In this document: positions 27,053 through 35,783 of the stretch, one piece after another | Layout of the letters: every line of letters starts with the position of its first letter | Position numbering within the stretch: position 1 is the stretch's first letter | Assembly: GCF_921294215.1 (NCBI RefSeq) | Contig: NZ_CAKLDM010000001.1 | Coordinates: 310,001 to 374,000, forward strand | Origin: Vibrio marisflavi CECT 7928 | GTDB lineage: Bacteria > Pseudomonadota > Gammaproteobacteria > Enterobacterales > Vibrionaceae | Length of the DNA stretch: 64,000 bases | Reading direction: 5' to 3' | Position numbers and translations under genes: made by a program | The notes under the pieces: generated by a model | The model's database searches: none | Told to the model about the DNA's origin: nothing | What the model saw: only the letters and a program-made list of their open reading frames with translations

Positions 27053-27560
27053 TTAGTTGATAGTCAGCGACCATGTGAACCATTGGACTAGAAGAGCCTG
27101 CTTGGGGGCTCACCTTTAGAATGCTGTTTATATGTACCCATGGTGAAGATCCATGGTGATTCGTAACAACAAATTGCCCTGTAATTGTATTGCTCGGGTT
27201 AGCCGCGTTTCCACTAATAGGATGATGACAGGCAGGGTCGGAGTAGAGCGAAAAAGACATACCGTTTGCTAGCTTTACCCAGATGCCATTTGAAGGGCCA
27301 TCTGGTCGCATGTGTACTTTAAAAGTAACAACTCCGTTTGGTAAGGTGGCAGAAGCGCAAACTATCTTAAATGCCGCAGTTTGTCTGTTGATTGACGCAT
27401 GTTTTACTTCACCAAAATCAAGCGGCTTGGTAATCATGTAGCAGGAAGAGGCCAGGTCTACGGGTTGCCTAGCAGCCTTTGCATATACAACAGAACTGAA
27501 AAAGAGGCTTAACATCATTACTAAAGCCAGCTTTTTTGCAACCCTAACACAAAATATCAT
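27039..27560 (-). CDS. Spore coat U-type minor or tip pilin
   Basis: 173 residues with a signal peptide (LALVMMLSLFFSSVVYAKA). The mature part has the SCPU pattern: ASSCYMITKPLDFGEV near its start, a second Cys in KIVCASATLP, SFSLYSDPACHHPISG and a C-terminal beta strand MVADYQLNYQS suited to donor-strand exchange. It lies between the chaperone and usher genes, so it is probably a minor or tip subunit. Its start overlaps the chaperone stop by 4 bases (ATGA). Confidence 0.78.
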   Translation of the reverse strand: MIFCVRVAKKLALVMMLSLFFSSVVYAKAARQPVDLASSCYMITKPLDFGEVKHASINRQTAAFKIVCASATLPNGVVTFKVHMRPDGPSNGIWVKLANGMSFSLYSDPACHHPISGNAANPSNTITGQFVVTNHHGSSPWVHINSILKVSPQAGSSSPMVHMVADYQLNYQS

Positions 27561-28252
27561 AGCTTGACTTGGCTATGTTTCGTTGACGAAAAGTCGCTGA
27601 GGGTTTGACTAATAGTTACAGCGTGCAAGCCTTTACTAATTTTAAATGTGTTTGACTCACCAGGAAGTACGTATCGAATAGGAGTGAGACTATGTTTTTT
27701 GCCCTTTGAATCAGAATAGCTCAATGCGCTAAAGCTAAGGACGTTTCCACCAGTATTGGTAAACACTAACCCATCGTTTACTTTCTTCCATGACCAAGAG
27801 GTTTTTACAGGCTTTATTGGCTTGGCAAATACAGGCAAAGTAATGTTGTACAAAATAGATATTGTATCGTTTCTGCTATTTGCTTTTCCGGATGAAATTT
27901 CTTCTAGCTTTATTCGGTAAGTAGTTACTTTATTTGACTGATTTTTTTTAAATAAACCTACTCTCAAGTCTTGAGATTTTTGTGGTGGTATCGTGAATAT
28001 ACTTGGTGATGGAAACAGGTCTTCTGTGGACTTAAGAACTTTCTTGTTGTTATCTAGTGACCATAAATAAGCAGTGGCTTGAAAAGTAACTGCTTTATTT
28101 GACTCATTGTACAAGTGGATAGTTTGTAACTGGCTAGAACCATTAAATGTCAGAGATGTCGGACTAATTTCTAGCGCACTACAGATAGATGGTAGCCCGG
28201 CTAGAAATACAGAAAACAAAATAAGTGATGTTTTTAATAATTTGTTGAGCAT
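27557..28252 (-). CDS. Periplasmic pilus chaperone (PapD-like, archaic type)
   Basis: 231 residues with a signal peptide ending near GLPSICSA. The two-domain immunoglobulin-like PapD fold is suggested by LEISPTSLTFNGSSQLQTIHL at the mature start, RVGLFKKNQSNKVTTYRIKLEEI in the first domain and TFKISKGLHAVTISQ near the end. It should cap pilins by donor-strand complementation and hand them to the usher. Archaic chaperones such as CsuC pair with SCPU-type pilins as here. Coupled to the minor pilin gene by an ATGA overlap. Confidence 0.82.
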   Translation of the reverse strand: MLNKLLKTSLILFSVFLAGLPSICSALEISPTSLTFNGSSQLQTIHLYNESNKAVTFQATAYLWSLDNNKKVLKSTEDLFPSPSIFTIPPQKSQDLRVGLFKKNQSNKVTTYRIKLEEISSGKANSRNDTISILYNITLPVFAKPIKPVKTSWSWKKVNDGLVFTNTGGNVLSFSALSYSDSKGKKHSLTPIRYVLPGESNTFKISKGLHAVTISQTLSDFSSTKHSQVKL

Positions 28253-28298
28253 TATACATTTTTCCGTAGTGGCGCTAGTTATTATAATTTTATATTAC

Positions 28299-28826
28299 TT
28301 AGAACTGGACTTGGACGTGAACAGTTTGCTGGTATGATTGCCCTGCTAACTTTGAGAAGTTTTGGTTAGCTGGTACTTGACCATATACTGGAGCTACCGC
28401 AGTTGTTGAGCTTGTCCACCTAAAGATTTCACCACCCTGAGCATGGTAGCGTCCATTATCTGGTGCGAACTCTTCGCCCATTCTAGTCTTCAATGTATAC
28501 AATAGTTGGCCACCTTGTGATCCTTCCATAATGAAGCTGTTTGTTGGGCCAGTACCTGTAGCTATGTATAGCGTTGGAGCTTTATGTCCAACTGTGTAGC
28601 AGTTTTTCACTTTGATCGTTTCAGAAGCTTTGGCGCCATTTTTAGGATTGATAGTGCCGAAGTCTAGGTCTTTTGGCTGAACAATTTGGCAAGAAGCTAC
28701 AATGTTTGCTTTTACATTCATATCAGCAGTAGCTGGTGGGCTTAGTGTTGATGCCGCAAAACTAGAAGCTGAAGCGAAAGAAAGCGTAGACGCTACCGCT
28801 AGAGCAATCTTAGTCGACTTTTTCAT
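28299..28826 (-). CDS. Major spore coat U-type pilin
   Basis: 175 residues with a clear signal peptide (STKIALAVASTLSFASASSFA). The mature protein begins with an alternating strand (TLSPPATADMNVKANIVASC) likely to act as donor strand, the Cys pair (NIVASCQIVQ and IKVKNCYTVG), LDFGTINPKNGAKA and a closing SYQQTVHVQVQF. This is the layout of archaic CU pilins such as CsuA/B. As first gene of the four-gene operon (major pilin, chaperone, minor pilin, usher) it is likely made in the largest amount. An AACTCTCT-containing leader and the long upstream region probably hold the promoter. Confidence 0.83.
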   Translation of the reverse strand: MKKSTKIALAVASTLSFASASSFAASTLSPPATADMNVKANIVASCQIVQPKDLDFGTINPKNGAKASETIKVKNCYTVGHKAPTLYIATGTGPTNSFIMEGSQGGQLLYTLKTRMGEEFAPDNGRYHAQGGEIFRWTSSTTAVAPVYGQVPANQNFSKLAGQSYQQTVHVQVQF

Positions 28827-29102
28827 ATTTAAACTCTCTATAAATTTGATGAATTCACAAATATCACCTTCCTGGTTAGTTGATCATGAAATGAATGGAA
28901 TGATGTTCCTTTAACCTATATTTGCGGCGCGGAAGTGTAACATGCGGCATTTGTGCCACAACTAACAAGTCTATTAAATTTGCTTAAAATTTATCATAAA
29001 AATTCTAAATTTTGTTAATAAACCAAATGAAGGAATTTGATTAATTAATATGAGAAATGAGTTTTCGGTATTTATTATCATTATTTTAACAAGTGAATGA
29101 AA

Positions 29103-29137
29103 AAACTGCTTTTAAATAACTAATCTAAAAGCAGTTT
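29103..29137. terminator. Terminator between the dgc operon and the pilus operon
   Basis: AAACTGCTTTTA (29103-29114) and TAAAAGCAGTTT (29126-29137) form a perfect 12-pair stem. On the minus strand TTTTT follows, which suits the end of the dgc transcript; on the plus strand six T follow at 29142-29147. The rest of 28827-29102 is very AT-rich, shows no gene and should hold the pilus promoter. Confidence 0.75.
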
Positions 29138-29174
29138 ACTATTTTTTAGGTTTAAATACGATTTAGAATTGTGT

Positions 29175-29228
29175 TAGTGAATATCAATATTTTAAACTAT
29201 TTGTGTTGATATTCACTAGTGGATACTG
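29175..29228. promoter_or_regulatory. Spaced inverted repeat past the dgcA stop
   Basis: TAGTGAATATCAA (29175-29187) and TTGATATTCACTA (29216-29228) are perfect 13-base inverted repeats with a 28-base AT-rich spacer, 27 bases after the dgcA stop. They could pair in the transcript end or be a spaced operator; function unknown. Confidence 0.45.
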
Positions 29229-29254
29229 AGTTGAGTTGCTATTGTGTCAGTCTC

Positions 29255-30226
29255 TTATTGGGTTTGGATGTGCCCGGCTTTGTATTTGAGGTCGTGGCAA
29301 TAGCGTTCGCCAATTAATACAGGGCCATCTAGATCGACTACCGAGGCTCTAGTTGCAATGGGAAGAGCTGCTTTCATTGCAGTTGCTGTTCCAACCATGC
29401 AGCCCACCATTACCTCAAGGCCGTTCTCGTGTGCAGCTTGCTCCAGTTTTAGCGCCTCAGTTAGACCTCCGGTTTTGTCCAGTTTAATGTTGATCATCTC
29501 GTAGCAGTCAACCAATGAAGGGATATCCTTAGCTGTATGGCAGCTTTCGTCAGCACACAGTGGAATCGGGTGTTTTATGTTTTTGAGTAGAGTTTCGTCA
29601 CCACTGGGTACTGGTTGTTCAATCATTGTAATATTGAAACAAGTTAGTTGCTGAAAGAGCTCCTCTAAGTTGAGTTCAGCCCATGCTTCGTTTGCATCGA
29701 CAACTATTTTGCAACTTGGCGCTGCGTCGCGAACTGCTGTTAATCGCTCTATGATAAGCTCAGAATCGAGCTTCACTTTTAGCAAAGTAGCACCAGTCTC
29801 TATATATTCTTTTGCTTGCTCAGCCATGGTTTTTGGTTGATCGATGGAAACAGTCATTGCCGTTTCAATTTGGTCATCGATATCGAAGTAAGGAGCAGGG
29901 AAAGCAGTGCCATTGATTTGAGCCTCAAGGCTCCACAAAGCACAATCTAACGCGTTTCGAGCAGCTCCGGCAGGTTGTTTTTGCAGATCTAGCCTGGCTT
30001 GTTTGGGTTCTTGATTTCCCAAACTATTGCCAAATGATTCAATCTCTGCGAGAACGGATTCTATGGATTCACCATATCGCGAGGTAGGAGAGCATTCTCC
30101 TACCGCTTTATATTCATTGTACTCGACAGTCACTTGAATAATGTCGCAGTGTGTTCGTACGCCGCGAGAAATAATAAATGGTCTGTCGAGCGGAATATGT
30201 AAATGTTCACTGGTTACTTGCATCAA
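29255..30226 (-). CDS. dgcA: N-acetyl-D-glutamate racemase DgcA (enolase superfamily)
   Basis: A 323-residue enolase-superfamily protein in the dipeptide-epimerase branch. Catalytic landmarks are present: LLKVKLDSE (first Lys pair), VVDANEAW (Asp), MIEQPVP (Glu), LCADESCH (Asp) and NIKLDKTGG (second Lys). By sequence alone it could be an L-Ala-D/L-Glu epimerase. The gene just upstream encodes a DgcN-type protein, and this pair is the known D-glutamate catabolic module in which DgcA converts N-acetyl-D-glutamate to N-acetyl-L-glutamate, so I favour DgcA. It is 9 bases after dgcN and ends the operon. Confidence 0.82.
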   Translation of the reverse strand: MMQVTSEHLHIPLDRPFIISRGVRTHCDIIQVTVEYNEYKAVGECSPTSRYGESIESVLAEIESFGNSLGNQEPKQARLDLQKQPAGAARNALDCALWSLEAQINGTAFPAPYFDIDDQIETAMTVSIDQPKTMAEQAKEYIETGATLLKVKLDSELIIERLTAVRDAAPSCKIVVDANEAWAELNLEELFQQLTCFNITMIEQPVPSGDETLLKNIKHPIPLCADESCHTAKDIPSLVDCYEMINIKLDKTGGLTEALKLEQAAHENGLEVMVGCMVGTATAMKAALPIATRASVVDLDGPVLIGERYCHDLKYKAGHIQTQ

Positions 30227-30235
30227 CTGTGTCCT

Positions 30236-31240
30236 TTAGAGCGCTGCAACTTTTTCCACGATTGATTTCACGCTGAAGCGAACAGGGTCCGTTACCGGGA
30301 TTTGATATTTCTCGCTCCAGTCTGCGCATAGTGTTTTTGCGTCTTCTAGTGAAATCGCTGATGTATTTAAGCATACGCCAACTATCGTTACATTGGGATT
30401 GGTCACACGAGCAGCTTGCAGGTTTGTCGAGATGGTATCTTCTATAGAAGGAAGGTCTGCATGTGGCAAGTTACGAATATGTTTTCGGCCTATCTCATGG
30501 CATAACACGATAGCGTCCGGTTGAGCGCCATGTAAAAGCCCCAAACTTACGCCAGCAAAAGAAGGGTTGAATAAGGAACCTTGTCCTTCTATTACGTCCC
30601 AATCATGATCACTGAATTCCGGGCTAATAGCTTCGACTGCACCAGAGATAAAGTCAGATACCACGGCATCGACTGATATGCCGCTACCTTCAATAAGAAT
30701 GCCAGTCTGTCCTGTGGCTTTGAATCTTGCTTGGATGTTGTTTTCGTTTAACGCTTTTTCAATAGCCAATGCGCTAAACATCTTACCAACGGCACAATCA
30801 GTACCCACTGTTAGCAGGCGTTTACCGGAACGTTTTTTTCCAGTACCCACTTTTAGCTGATCGTCATAGTGGCGAACATCGAAAAGCTGGATACCTTTTT
30901 CTTCTTTCAGCTTTACTAGTTCAACAATATCGGATAAGCGTTGATGCATACCAGAAGCGATATCAAAGCCCATTTCAGCCGCTTGAATTAGCGTTTGTTT
31001 CCAGCTATCAGGAATGATGCCACCAGAATTTGCCGTGCCAATAACTAGCGTTTTGACGCCTTCATCTTTGGCCTGCTGCAGAGAATATTCAGGCAAGTCT
31101 AAAGAGACAGTTTCCTCGGTAAGTCTGATTTGGCCGATGCATGATTGTGGCCTCCATTTCAAAATACCGCGTGCTGTTTTTGCTGATAGAGGATCTGTAA
31201 CGTCGCCAAGAAAGAGTAGGTATGGTTGAGCAATTTTCAT
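30236..31240 (-). CDS. dgcN: D-glutamate N-acetyltransferase DgcN (DUF1611 family)
   Basis: A 334-residue protein of the DUF1611 family. An N-terminal Rossmann-like part (LLFLGDVTDPLSAKTARGI) is followed by a P-loop-like TVGTDCAVGKMFSALAIEKAL near residue 145 and then DWDVIEGQGSLFNPSFAGVSLGLLHG. DgcN acetylates D-glutamate from acetyl-CoA, the first step in its conversion to L-glutamate derivatives. The gene order dgcR-dgcN-dgcA on one strand matches the described cluster of marine bacteria. A Vibrio-type repeat lies between dgcR and this gene, so dgcN may have its own promoter just upstream of 31240. Confidence 0.82.
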   Translation of the reverse strand: MKIAQPYLLFLGDVTDPLSAKTARGILKWRPQSCIGQIRLTEETVSLDLPEYSLQQAKDEGVKTLVIGTANSGGIIPDSWKQTLIQAAEMGFDIASGMHQRLSDIVELVKLKEEKGIQLFDVRHYDDQLKVGTGKKRSGKRLLTVGTDCAVGKMFSALAIEKALNENNIQARFKATGQTGILIEGSGISVDAVVSDFISGAVEAISPEFSDHDWDVIEGQGSLFNPSFAGVSLGLLHGAQPDAIVLCHEIGRKHIRNLPHADLPSIEDTISTNLQAARVTNPNVTIVGVCLNTSAISLEDAKTLCADWSEKYQIPVTDPVRFSVKSIVEKVAAL

Positions 31241-31339
31241 GTTGGTGTTCGCCTAGTTGTTGTCTTTATTCACTCACTTTACTTGGCGGTAACTTCAGCA
31301 TGAAATACTTAAGTGTTCGTCTTGTATAACATATGGTTA

Positions 31340-31507
31340 TATACCCAAGTAACCTCTAGACGAATCACTCCCGAAGGGCGAGTATTTATGGCTTCACTGC
31401 GTCGTGATCGATTTACAACGTAGAATGACTATGCCTGCAAATTGCTGCCTAGTATTGAAGCCTTATCTATTTCGCTGAAACATGCATCTTGAGGTTATTG
31501 AGGTATA
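31340..31507. repeat. Vibrio-type intergenic repeat with imperfect terminal inverted repeats
   Basis: The left end TATACCCAAGTAACCTC (31340-31356) matches the reverse complement of the right end (31491-31507, GAGGTTATTGAGGTATA) at 14 of 17 bases. Inside is a short hairpin (ACTCCCGAAGGGCGAGT). I recall the 'tatacccaagtaacctc...gatgcatgtttcagcg' sequence as a common dispersed element in Vibrio genomes; that is memory, not a search. The right end runs into the last 14 codons of the dgcR gene. Confidence 0.65.
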
Positions 31508-32402
31508 ACTTTTCGAGTTGGTCGATAAAGTCTTTGGCAACAATCGAAAGCGGGTAGTGCTCAGCATAAAGCAGTGAAACTGTGATGTTGATGTTAGGGG
31601 TGAACTGGAGGAATTCTACTTCGTCAAAATGACGGTATTGGCTAGCGGTCCAAGGATCGACGATGGCAATACCAGATTGGTGGATAGCTAAGTCAGCTGC
31701 AACGCTGTGACTTCGCACAGTTGCGAGGTAATGGTAGTCAGGTTCGAAAGAGTGAACTTGTCGGCTTAGTTGCATTCCCAAGGGATCTCGTTCATCAAGG
31801 CCGATCAAAGGTATACCAAGATTTAATAACTCAGAGAAAGAGATTTGGCCAAATTGGTCGAGATCTTTTGCATAAGAAGAGGGAACAATAGCAACGAGTT
31901 CTTTTTCGTATAGTGGAGTCTGAACAATGGAGTATGGGACCTCGCCACCAAAGCATATTGCTAAGTCTATTTCGTTTTTAAGCAGGCTTTCACACATCTG
32001 ATTTTGGTGCCCGGTTAATATTTCAACAGAATAGCCTCCCTCTTTTAGATAAGAGGCAACAACTGGTGTCAGGATGGTGGAAGCGAGAATAGGAGGCGCG
32101 CCGACTCTTATATGCTGCTCACCTTTCTTCAATTTATTGGTCATTGAACGAAAGTTGCCAAGCTGGTGATACACACGCTCGGCCTCAGGTAGTAAGGTTC
32201 TTGCTTCTCTCGTCGCAACCAGACGACCTTTCACTCTTTCAAACAAAGGAAAGCCAAGCTGTTGCTCGGTATGGGCTAACACTCGGGTAATGTTGGGTTG
32301 AGATACATTGAGGTTTTTGGCTGCGCCGGATACGGTACCCGTTTGCATGATTGAGTAAAACACTTCCAGTTGTCGCAAATTCACTCGAATACCTTCTAGC
32401 AA
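31467..32402 (-). CDS. dgcR: LysR-family regulator DgcR
   Basis: 311 residues. The N-terminal helix-turn-helix (LRQLEVFYSIMQTGTVSGAA and NLNVSQPNITRVLAHTEQQL) is followed by a LysR effector domain (HIRVGAPPILASTILTPVV). It is the first gene before dgcN and dgcA on the same strand, the place of DgcR, the D-glutamate-responsive activator of the cluster. Its last residues (about LYLNNLKMHVSAK) are encoded by the end of a dispersed repeat, so the natural C-terminus may have been replaced. The assignment as DgcR comes from context. Confidence 0.75.
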   Translation of the reverse strand: MLEGIRVNLRQLEVFYSIMQTGTVSGAAKNLNVSQPNITRVLAHTEQQLGFPLFERVKGRLVATREARTLLPEAERVYHQLGNFRSMTNKLKKGEQHIRVGAPPILASTILTPVVASYLKEGGYSVEILTGHQNQMCESLLKNEIDLAICFGGEVPYSIVQTPLYEKELVAIVPSSYAKDLDQFGQISFSELLNLGIPLIGLDERDPLGMQLSRQVHSFEPDYHYLATVRSHSVAADLAIHQSGIAIVDPWTASQYRHFDEVEFLQFTPNINITVSLLYAEHYPLSIVAKDFIDQLEKLYLNNLKMHVSAK

Positions 32403-32486
32403 TATATTTTCAACTAGTTAGTACTCTATGTGATCTTCTAGGCTTAAAACAACTGGAAGATACAGAATTTTCTAGTGAGTTTGGTG

Positions 32487-32681
32487 CTATTTTCTTTTTT
32501 TCATTACAGCAAACGCTATTGCACCTGCAAGAGCAATAATACCTAAACTCATGGAGCTGATATGTAAGTGAGGGTGCACGTCAAACGCGATACTCGCAAT
32601 AAGAGGCGACGCGACGAAAATCATACAAATAATGACCAACAATATCGCCATTGGTGTCTGCTCATGATTTCTGTGTTGCAT
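32487..32681 (-). CDS. Small two-helix membrane protein
   Basis: 64 residues from the ATG at 32681, which has AGGA about eight bases upstream; a frame 12 codons longer lacks this. The protein has two hydrophobic segments (MAILLVIICMIFVASPLIA and MSLGIIALAGAIAFAVM) separated by a His-containing loop and ends in KKRK, so the C-terminus should be cytoplasmic. No family recognised. Confidence 0.55.
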   Translation of the reverse strand: MQHRNHEQTPMAILLVIICMIFVASPLIASIAFDVHPHLHISSMSLGIIALAGAIAFAVMKKRK

Positions 32682-32990
32682 ATCTACAGTCCTATTTAGA
32701 GGCTTCACTTTAAGCATAGGATAGGATGTAAAAAATGCTTACAAATTGCTGAAAAAATGAACTTTAGTACCATCTTGTGATATTGCCCTAAAGTTTCTGC
32801 TCTATAAATCTAAAAAAGTTATCAATAAATATATCTTCTTGCACCTGACTAAATATGGCTGGGCTGAACACTAATGAATTAGTCGTCTTATATAGGTAAG
32901 CGGCAGGCGAAAACGTCAAGTTGTGTCTATTCTGATGATTATATCAATCGTTCTATATTTTCATGAGAATTTCTGAGCAGGGAAGAAGTG

Positions 32991-34892
32991 ATGCGTTTAA
33001 GCTTGACTAAAAAAATCACATTGTCATTTGTTGGAGCATTAGTCGTTACAACCATTTTGTTGACGACTATTACCTACTTTCGGGTATCCAGCCAAAGTCA
33101 GCAAAGTCTAGCGGCGAGTGTCTCAAGTTACAATCAACTGGGCTCACACGCCATTTCAGTTTGGCTTCAAGGTCAGGAAAGGGGTATTGATGCCTTGGCC
33201 AATGCGATATCGAAAACAACCAACAGACAACAGATTCTCAGCCATATTGTTCAAGCCAACGAAGCATCAAGTTATGACTTAACTTACCTCGGCACTGAGA
33301 GTGGCGAGATGTACAGAAATACTGGGATTAAAAATGACCTAGTTAATTATGACCCCCGTGTTCGCCCTTGGTATAAGATGGCGAAAGCGTCAAAAGAGGT
33401 TGTTGTGACTAAACCTTTCATTGGTGCCACTTCAGGGAAATTGACCATCACGATTGCAAAAGGGGTTTATCGTGGAGGAAAATTTGTCGGTGCTGTTGGA
33501 GCCAGTGTAAATCTGGATACTTTAGCCAATGACGTTTCAAACCTTCCCGCTCCAGGACAAGGTTTCACCTTTCTCATCTCAAATAATGGACTTATTCTTG
33601 CGCACTCTGATCCCAAACTGCGTAACAAGCCATACTCCGATCTTGGAGCAGACACTTCCTTGGAAAATATGGTGAGTAAATCAACGAAACACGGTGAGTT
33701 AGCAACAATACATATTGCTGGAGAAGGTTATTTGGTTTCCACAGCCAAAATTCCAGGTAGCGATTGGATGCTGGTTATGGCAGGAAAAGAAAGTGTCATG
33801 CTAAGTCCAATTAAGAAAACAACTCTGTTTTTGTTGTTAGCCGCATTCATTATGATTCTGATAGTCACATTGACCTCCAAGCCACTTGTCCAATATCTAC
33901 TATCCAACCTCACAAAAGTATCCGATGCGCTGAAAGAGATTGCTAGTGGTGGTGGTGATCTGACTCAGCGTATTAAAGTGAAATCAGATGACGAAGTTGG
34001 GCGATTGGCGGACAATTTCAATTCATTTGTCGAAAAGCTGCAAAAATTACTCACCCACGTTCACAACGTGACGGATCGCGTCGACACTCAAGCAACAGAA
34101 ACTTCACGCTCGGCGACTAAGCTTTCTGAAAGTGCAAATCATCAGCAAAATGAAGTGACTATGGTTGCGGCGGCGGTGACTGAAATGGCTACGGCTACAC
34201 AAGAAATTGCTTCTAGCTCGGAACAAGCTGCGAGCGCTTCTTCAGATTCGGTAAAAATTAGTACCAAAGGGCAACAAGTGGCGAATACCTGTCAATCGTC
34301 TATTAGTGATTTATCTGATCAAGTTAATGATGCGGTTAAGATTATTCTTGAGCTAAAAAATCACGGTCAAACCATTAACTCGATTGTGAGTACTATCAGC
34401 GATATCGCTGAACAGACAAACTTACTCGCCCTCAATGCGGCGATTGAAGCGGCTAGGGCGGGGGAAGCTGGGCGTGGGTTTGCAGTTGTAGCTGATGAAG
34501 TACGAGTGTTATCACAGCATACACATAAGTCTACAGAAGAGATCAACGCAATGATTACGACGCTGCAATCTACTACACAAGATGCAGTGAAGGTGATGAA
34601 TCAGTGTCATGAATTAGCTCAAACTAGCGTTAATGATGCCCAAAATGCTAGTGATTCTTTCCAGGAAATTTCGCAAGCGGTGAATGATATCAGCGATATG
34701 TCTACCCACATTGCAACAGCAGCCGAGCAACAAACGTCGGTGACCGACGAGATTGGCCGTAATACTGAAGCTATTCGTGCAGTCGCCACAGAATTCTTAA
34801 CGGAATCTGAAAGTGGTATTCGCCAAGCAAACGACTTAGCAGAACAATCGCACCAGTTACGCAAACTTCTGAAGCAGTTCAAGTTGGCATAG
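32991..34892 (+). CDS. Methyl-accepting chemotaxis protein with dCache sensor domain
   Basis: A 633-residue chemoreceptor. Membrane helix near residues 10-31, a periplasmic double-Cache domain of about 245 residues, a second helix near 277-297, HAMP ([18 protein letters not shown] and [11 protein letters not shown]), then a signalling domain with the conserved tip [20 protein letters not shown] and [13 protein letters not shown]. The sensor contains [12 protein letters not shown] followed later by SVNLDTL, which resembles the amino-acid-binding motif of dCache receptors, so an amino-acid ligand is possible. ATG follows a GTG; AGGGAAGAAG precedes both. Monocistronic. No CheB/CheR tether is seen at the end. 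Confidence 0.92.
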   Translation: MRLSLTKKITLSFVGALVVTTILLTTITYFRVSSQSQQSLAASVSSYNQLGSHAISVWLQGQERGIDALANAISKTTNRQQILSHIVQANEASSYDLTYLGTESGEMYRNTGIKNDLVNYDPRVRPWYKMAKASKEVVVTKPFIGATSGKLTITIAKGVYRGGKFVGAVGASVNLDTLANDVSNLPAPGQGFTFLISNNGLILAHSDPKLRNKPYSDLGADTSLENMVSKSTKHGELATIHIAGEGYLVSTAKIPGSDWMLVMAGKESVMLSPIKKTTLFLLLAAFIMILIVTLTSKPLVQYLLSNLTKVSDALKEIASGGGDLTQRIKVKSDDEVGRLADNFNSFVEKLQKLLTHVHNVTDRVDTQATETSRSATKLSESANHQQNEVTMVAAAVTEMATATQEIASSSEQAASASSDSVKISTKGQQVANTCQSSISDLSDQVNDAVKIILELKNHGQTINSIVSTISDIAEQTNLLALNAAIEAARAGEAGRGFAVVADEVRVLSQHTHKSTEEINAMITTLQSTTQDAVKVMNQCHELAQTSVNDAQNASDSFQEISQAVNDISDMSTHIATAAEQQTSVTDEIGRNTEAIRAVATEFLTESESGIRQANDLAEQSHQLRKLLKQFKLA

Positions 34893-34995
34893 AAACGTCT
34901 GTTTATTGAGAATTTCTAGCGAGTAATTAAGCAATGTAAATACTTATGACTATATTTTAATAGAGATTAAATAACCGAAGGGAAGGCTCCCCGTT

Positions 34996-35151
34996 ATGAT
35001 GAGTTTATTGTTCCTTATCATTTTGATTGCCATGATGTGCGCATTTAAAGGTAAGAAATGTAAGTCTTATATATTTTTTGCAGTGGGTTTGTTGTTAAGT
35101 CTGTATTGGCTTAGACATCATGCTACCGACACTCTCTCTATATTACTGTAA
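34996..35151 (+). CDS. Small membrane protein, DUF5993-like
   Basis: 51 residues (MMSLLFLIILIAMMCAFKGK, then a second hydrophobic stretch IFFAVGLLLSLYWLRHHA). GGAAGG lies nine bases upstream of the ATG at 34996. It precedes the dsbB-like gene by 11 bases in what looks like a two-gene operon. I recall small DUF5993 proteins in just this place beside DsbB homologues of vibrios. The two Cys residues (MMCAF and KKCKS) may matter for a redox partner role. Confidence 0.7.
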   Translation: MMSLLFLIILIAMMCAFKGKKCKSYIFFAVGLLLSLYWLRHHATDTLSILL

Positions 35152-35162
35152 GGAGAGGATTT

Positions 35163-35711
35163 ATGAACCAGTCTAGAGTTACACAACTTAACAGCTTAGG
35201 TCTGCTGGGAATGTCGGCAGTGCTGCTAGCCGCATTTGTCATGCAACTTTCCTTAAATGAACTGCCCTGTCCATTGTGTTTATTGCAACGGGTAGGTTTT
35301 GCGATGGTGATGTTTGGTTTTATGCTGAATTTAGTATATGGGCCTCAGCAGCGTCACTATGGAGTGATATTGTTGGGGGCACTATTTGGTGCAGCAGCAG
35401 CACTACGTCAGGTATCGTTGCATGTGGTGCCGGGCACACCAGGTTACGGTAGTCCTATATTTGGTATGCACTACTATACTTGGGCGTTTGTTTTGTTTGC
35501 AGCGACTATTTTTGCAGTTGCGGTATTGCTTGTTATGTGGCGAGAGGAATGGAGCAACGATGAGTATGAGATGACAACGGTTGGTCGGTTTGCATGCCTG
35601 CTAGCGATTTCGGCGGTAGCCTTGAATGTCATTTCGACTTTTATAGAGTGTGGCCCATATCAATGCCCAGATAACCCAGTCAGCTATTGGTTTATTGATA
35701 AAATGAGTTAG
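35163..35711 (+). CDS. DsbB-family disulfide bond formation protein
   Basis: 182 residues, four membrane helices. The first periplasmic loop has the redox pair in ELPCPLCLLQR and a later loop has the second pair in IECGPYQC, as in DsbB and DsbI, which pass electrons from a periplasmic thioredoxin-like partner to quinone. Loop between helices 3 and 4 contains HYYTW. AAGGAGAGG sits just before the ATG. It is preceded by the DUF5993-like gene and followed by a terminator. No dsbA is adjacent. A housekeeping dsbB is expected elsewhere, so this may serve special substrates. Confidence 0.85.
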   Translation: MNQSRVTQLNSLGLLGMSAVLLAAFVMQLSLNELPCPLCLLQRVGFAMVMFGFMLNLVYGPQQRHYGVILLGALFGAAAALRQVSLHVVPGTPGYGSPIFGMHYYTWAFVLFAATIFAVAVLLVMWREEWSNDEYEMTTVGRFACLLAISAVALNVISTFIECGPYQCPDNPVSYWFIDKMS

Positions 35712-35750
35712 GTTTTATCACTTCTATAAGCTCTGCTTAACAGATTTGAG

Positions 35751-35782
35751 AGTCGGCAAAATATAGTTGCCGACTCTTTTTC
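35751..35782 (+). terminator. Intrinsic terminator after dsbB
   Basis: GAGTCGGCAA (35751-35760) and TTGCCGACTC (35768-35777) form a perfect 10-pair stem with a 7-base loop, followed by TTTTTCTTT. Confidence 0.9.
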
Positions 35783-35783
35783 T

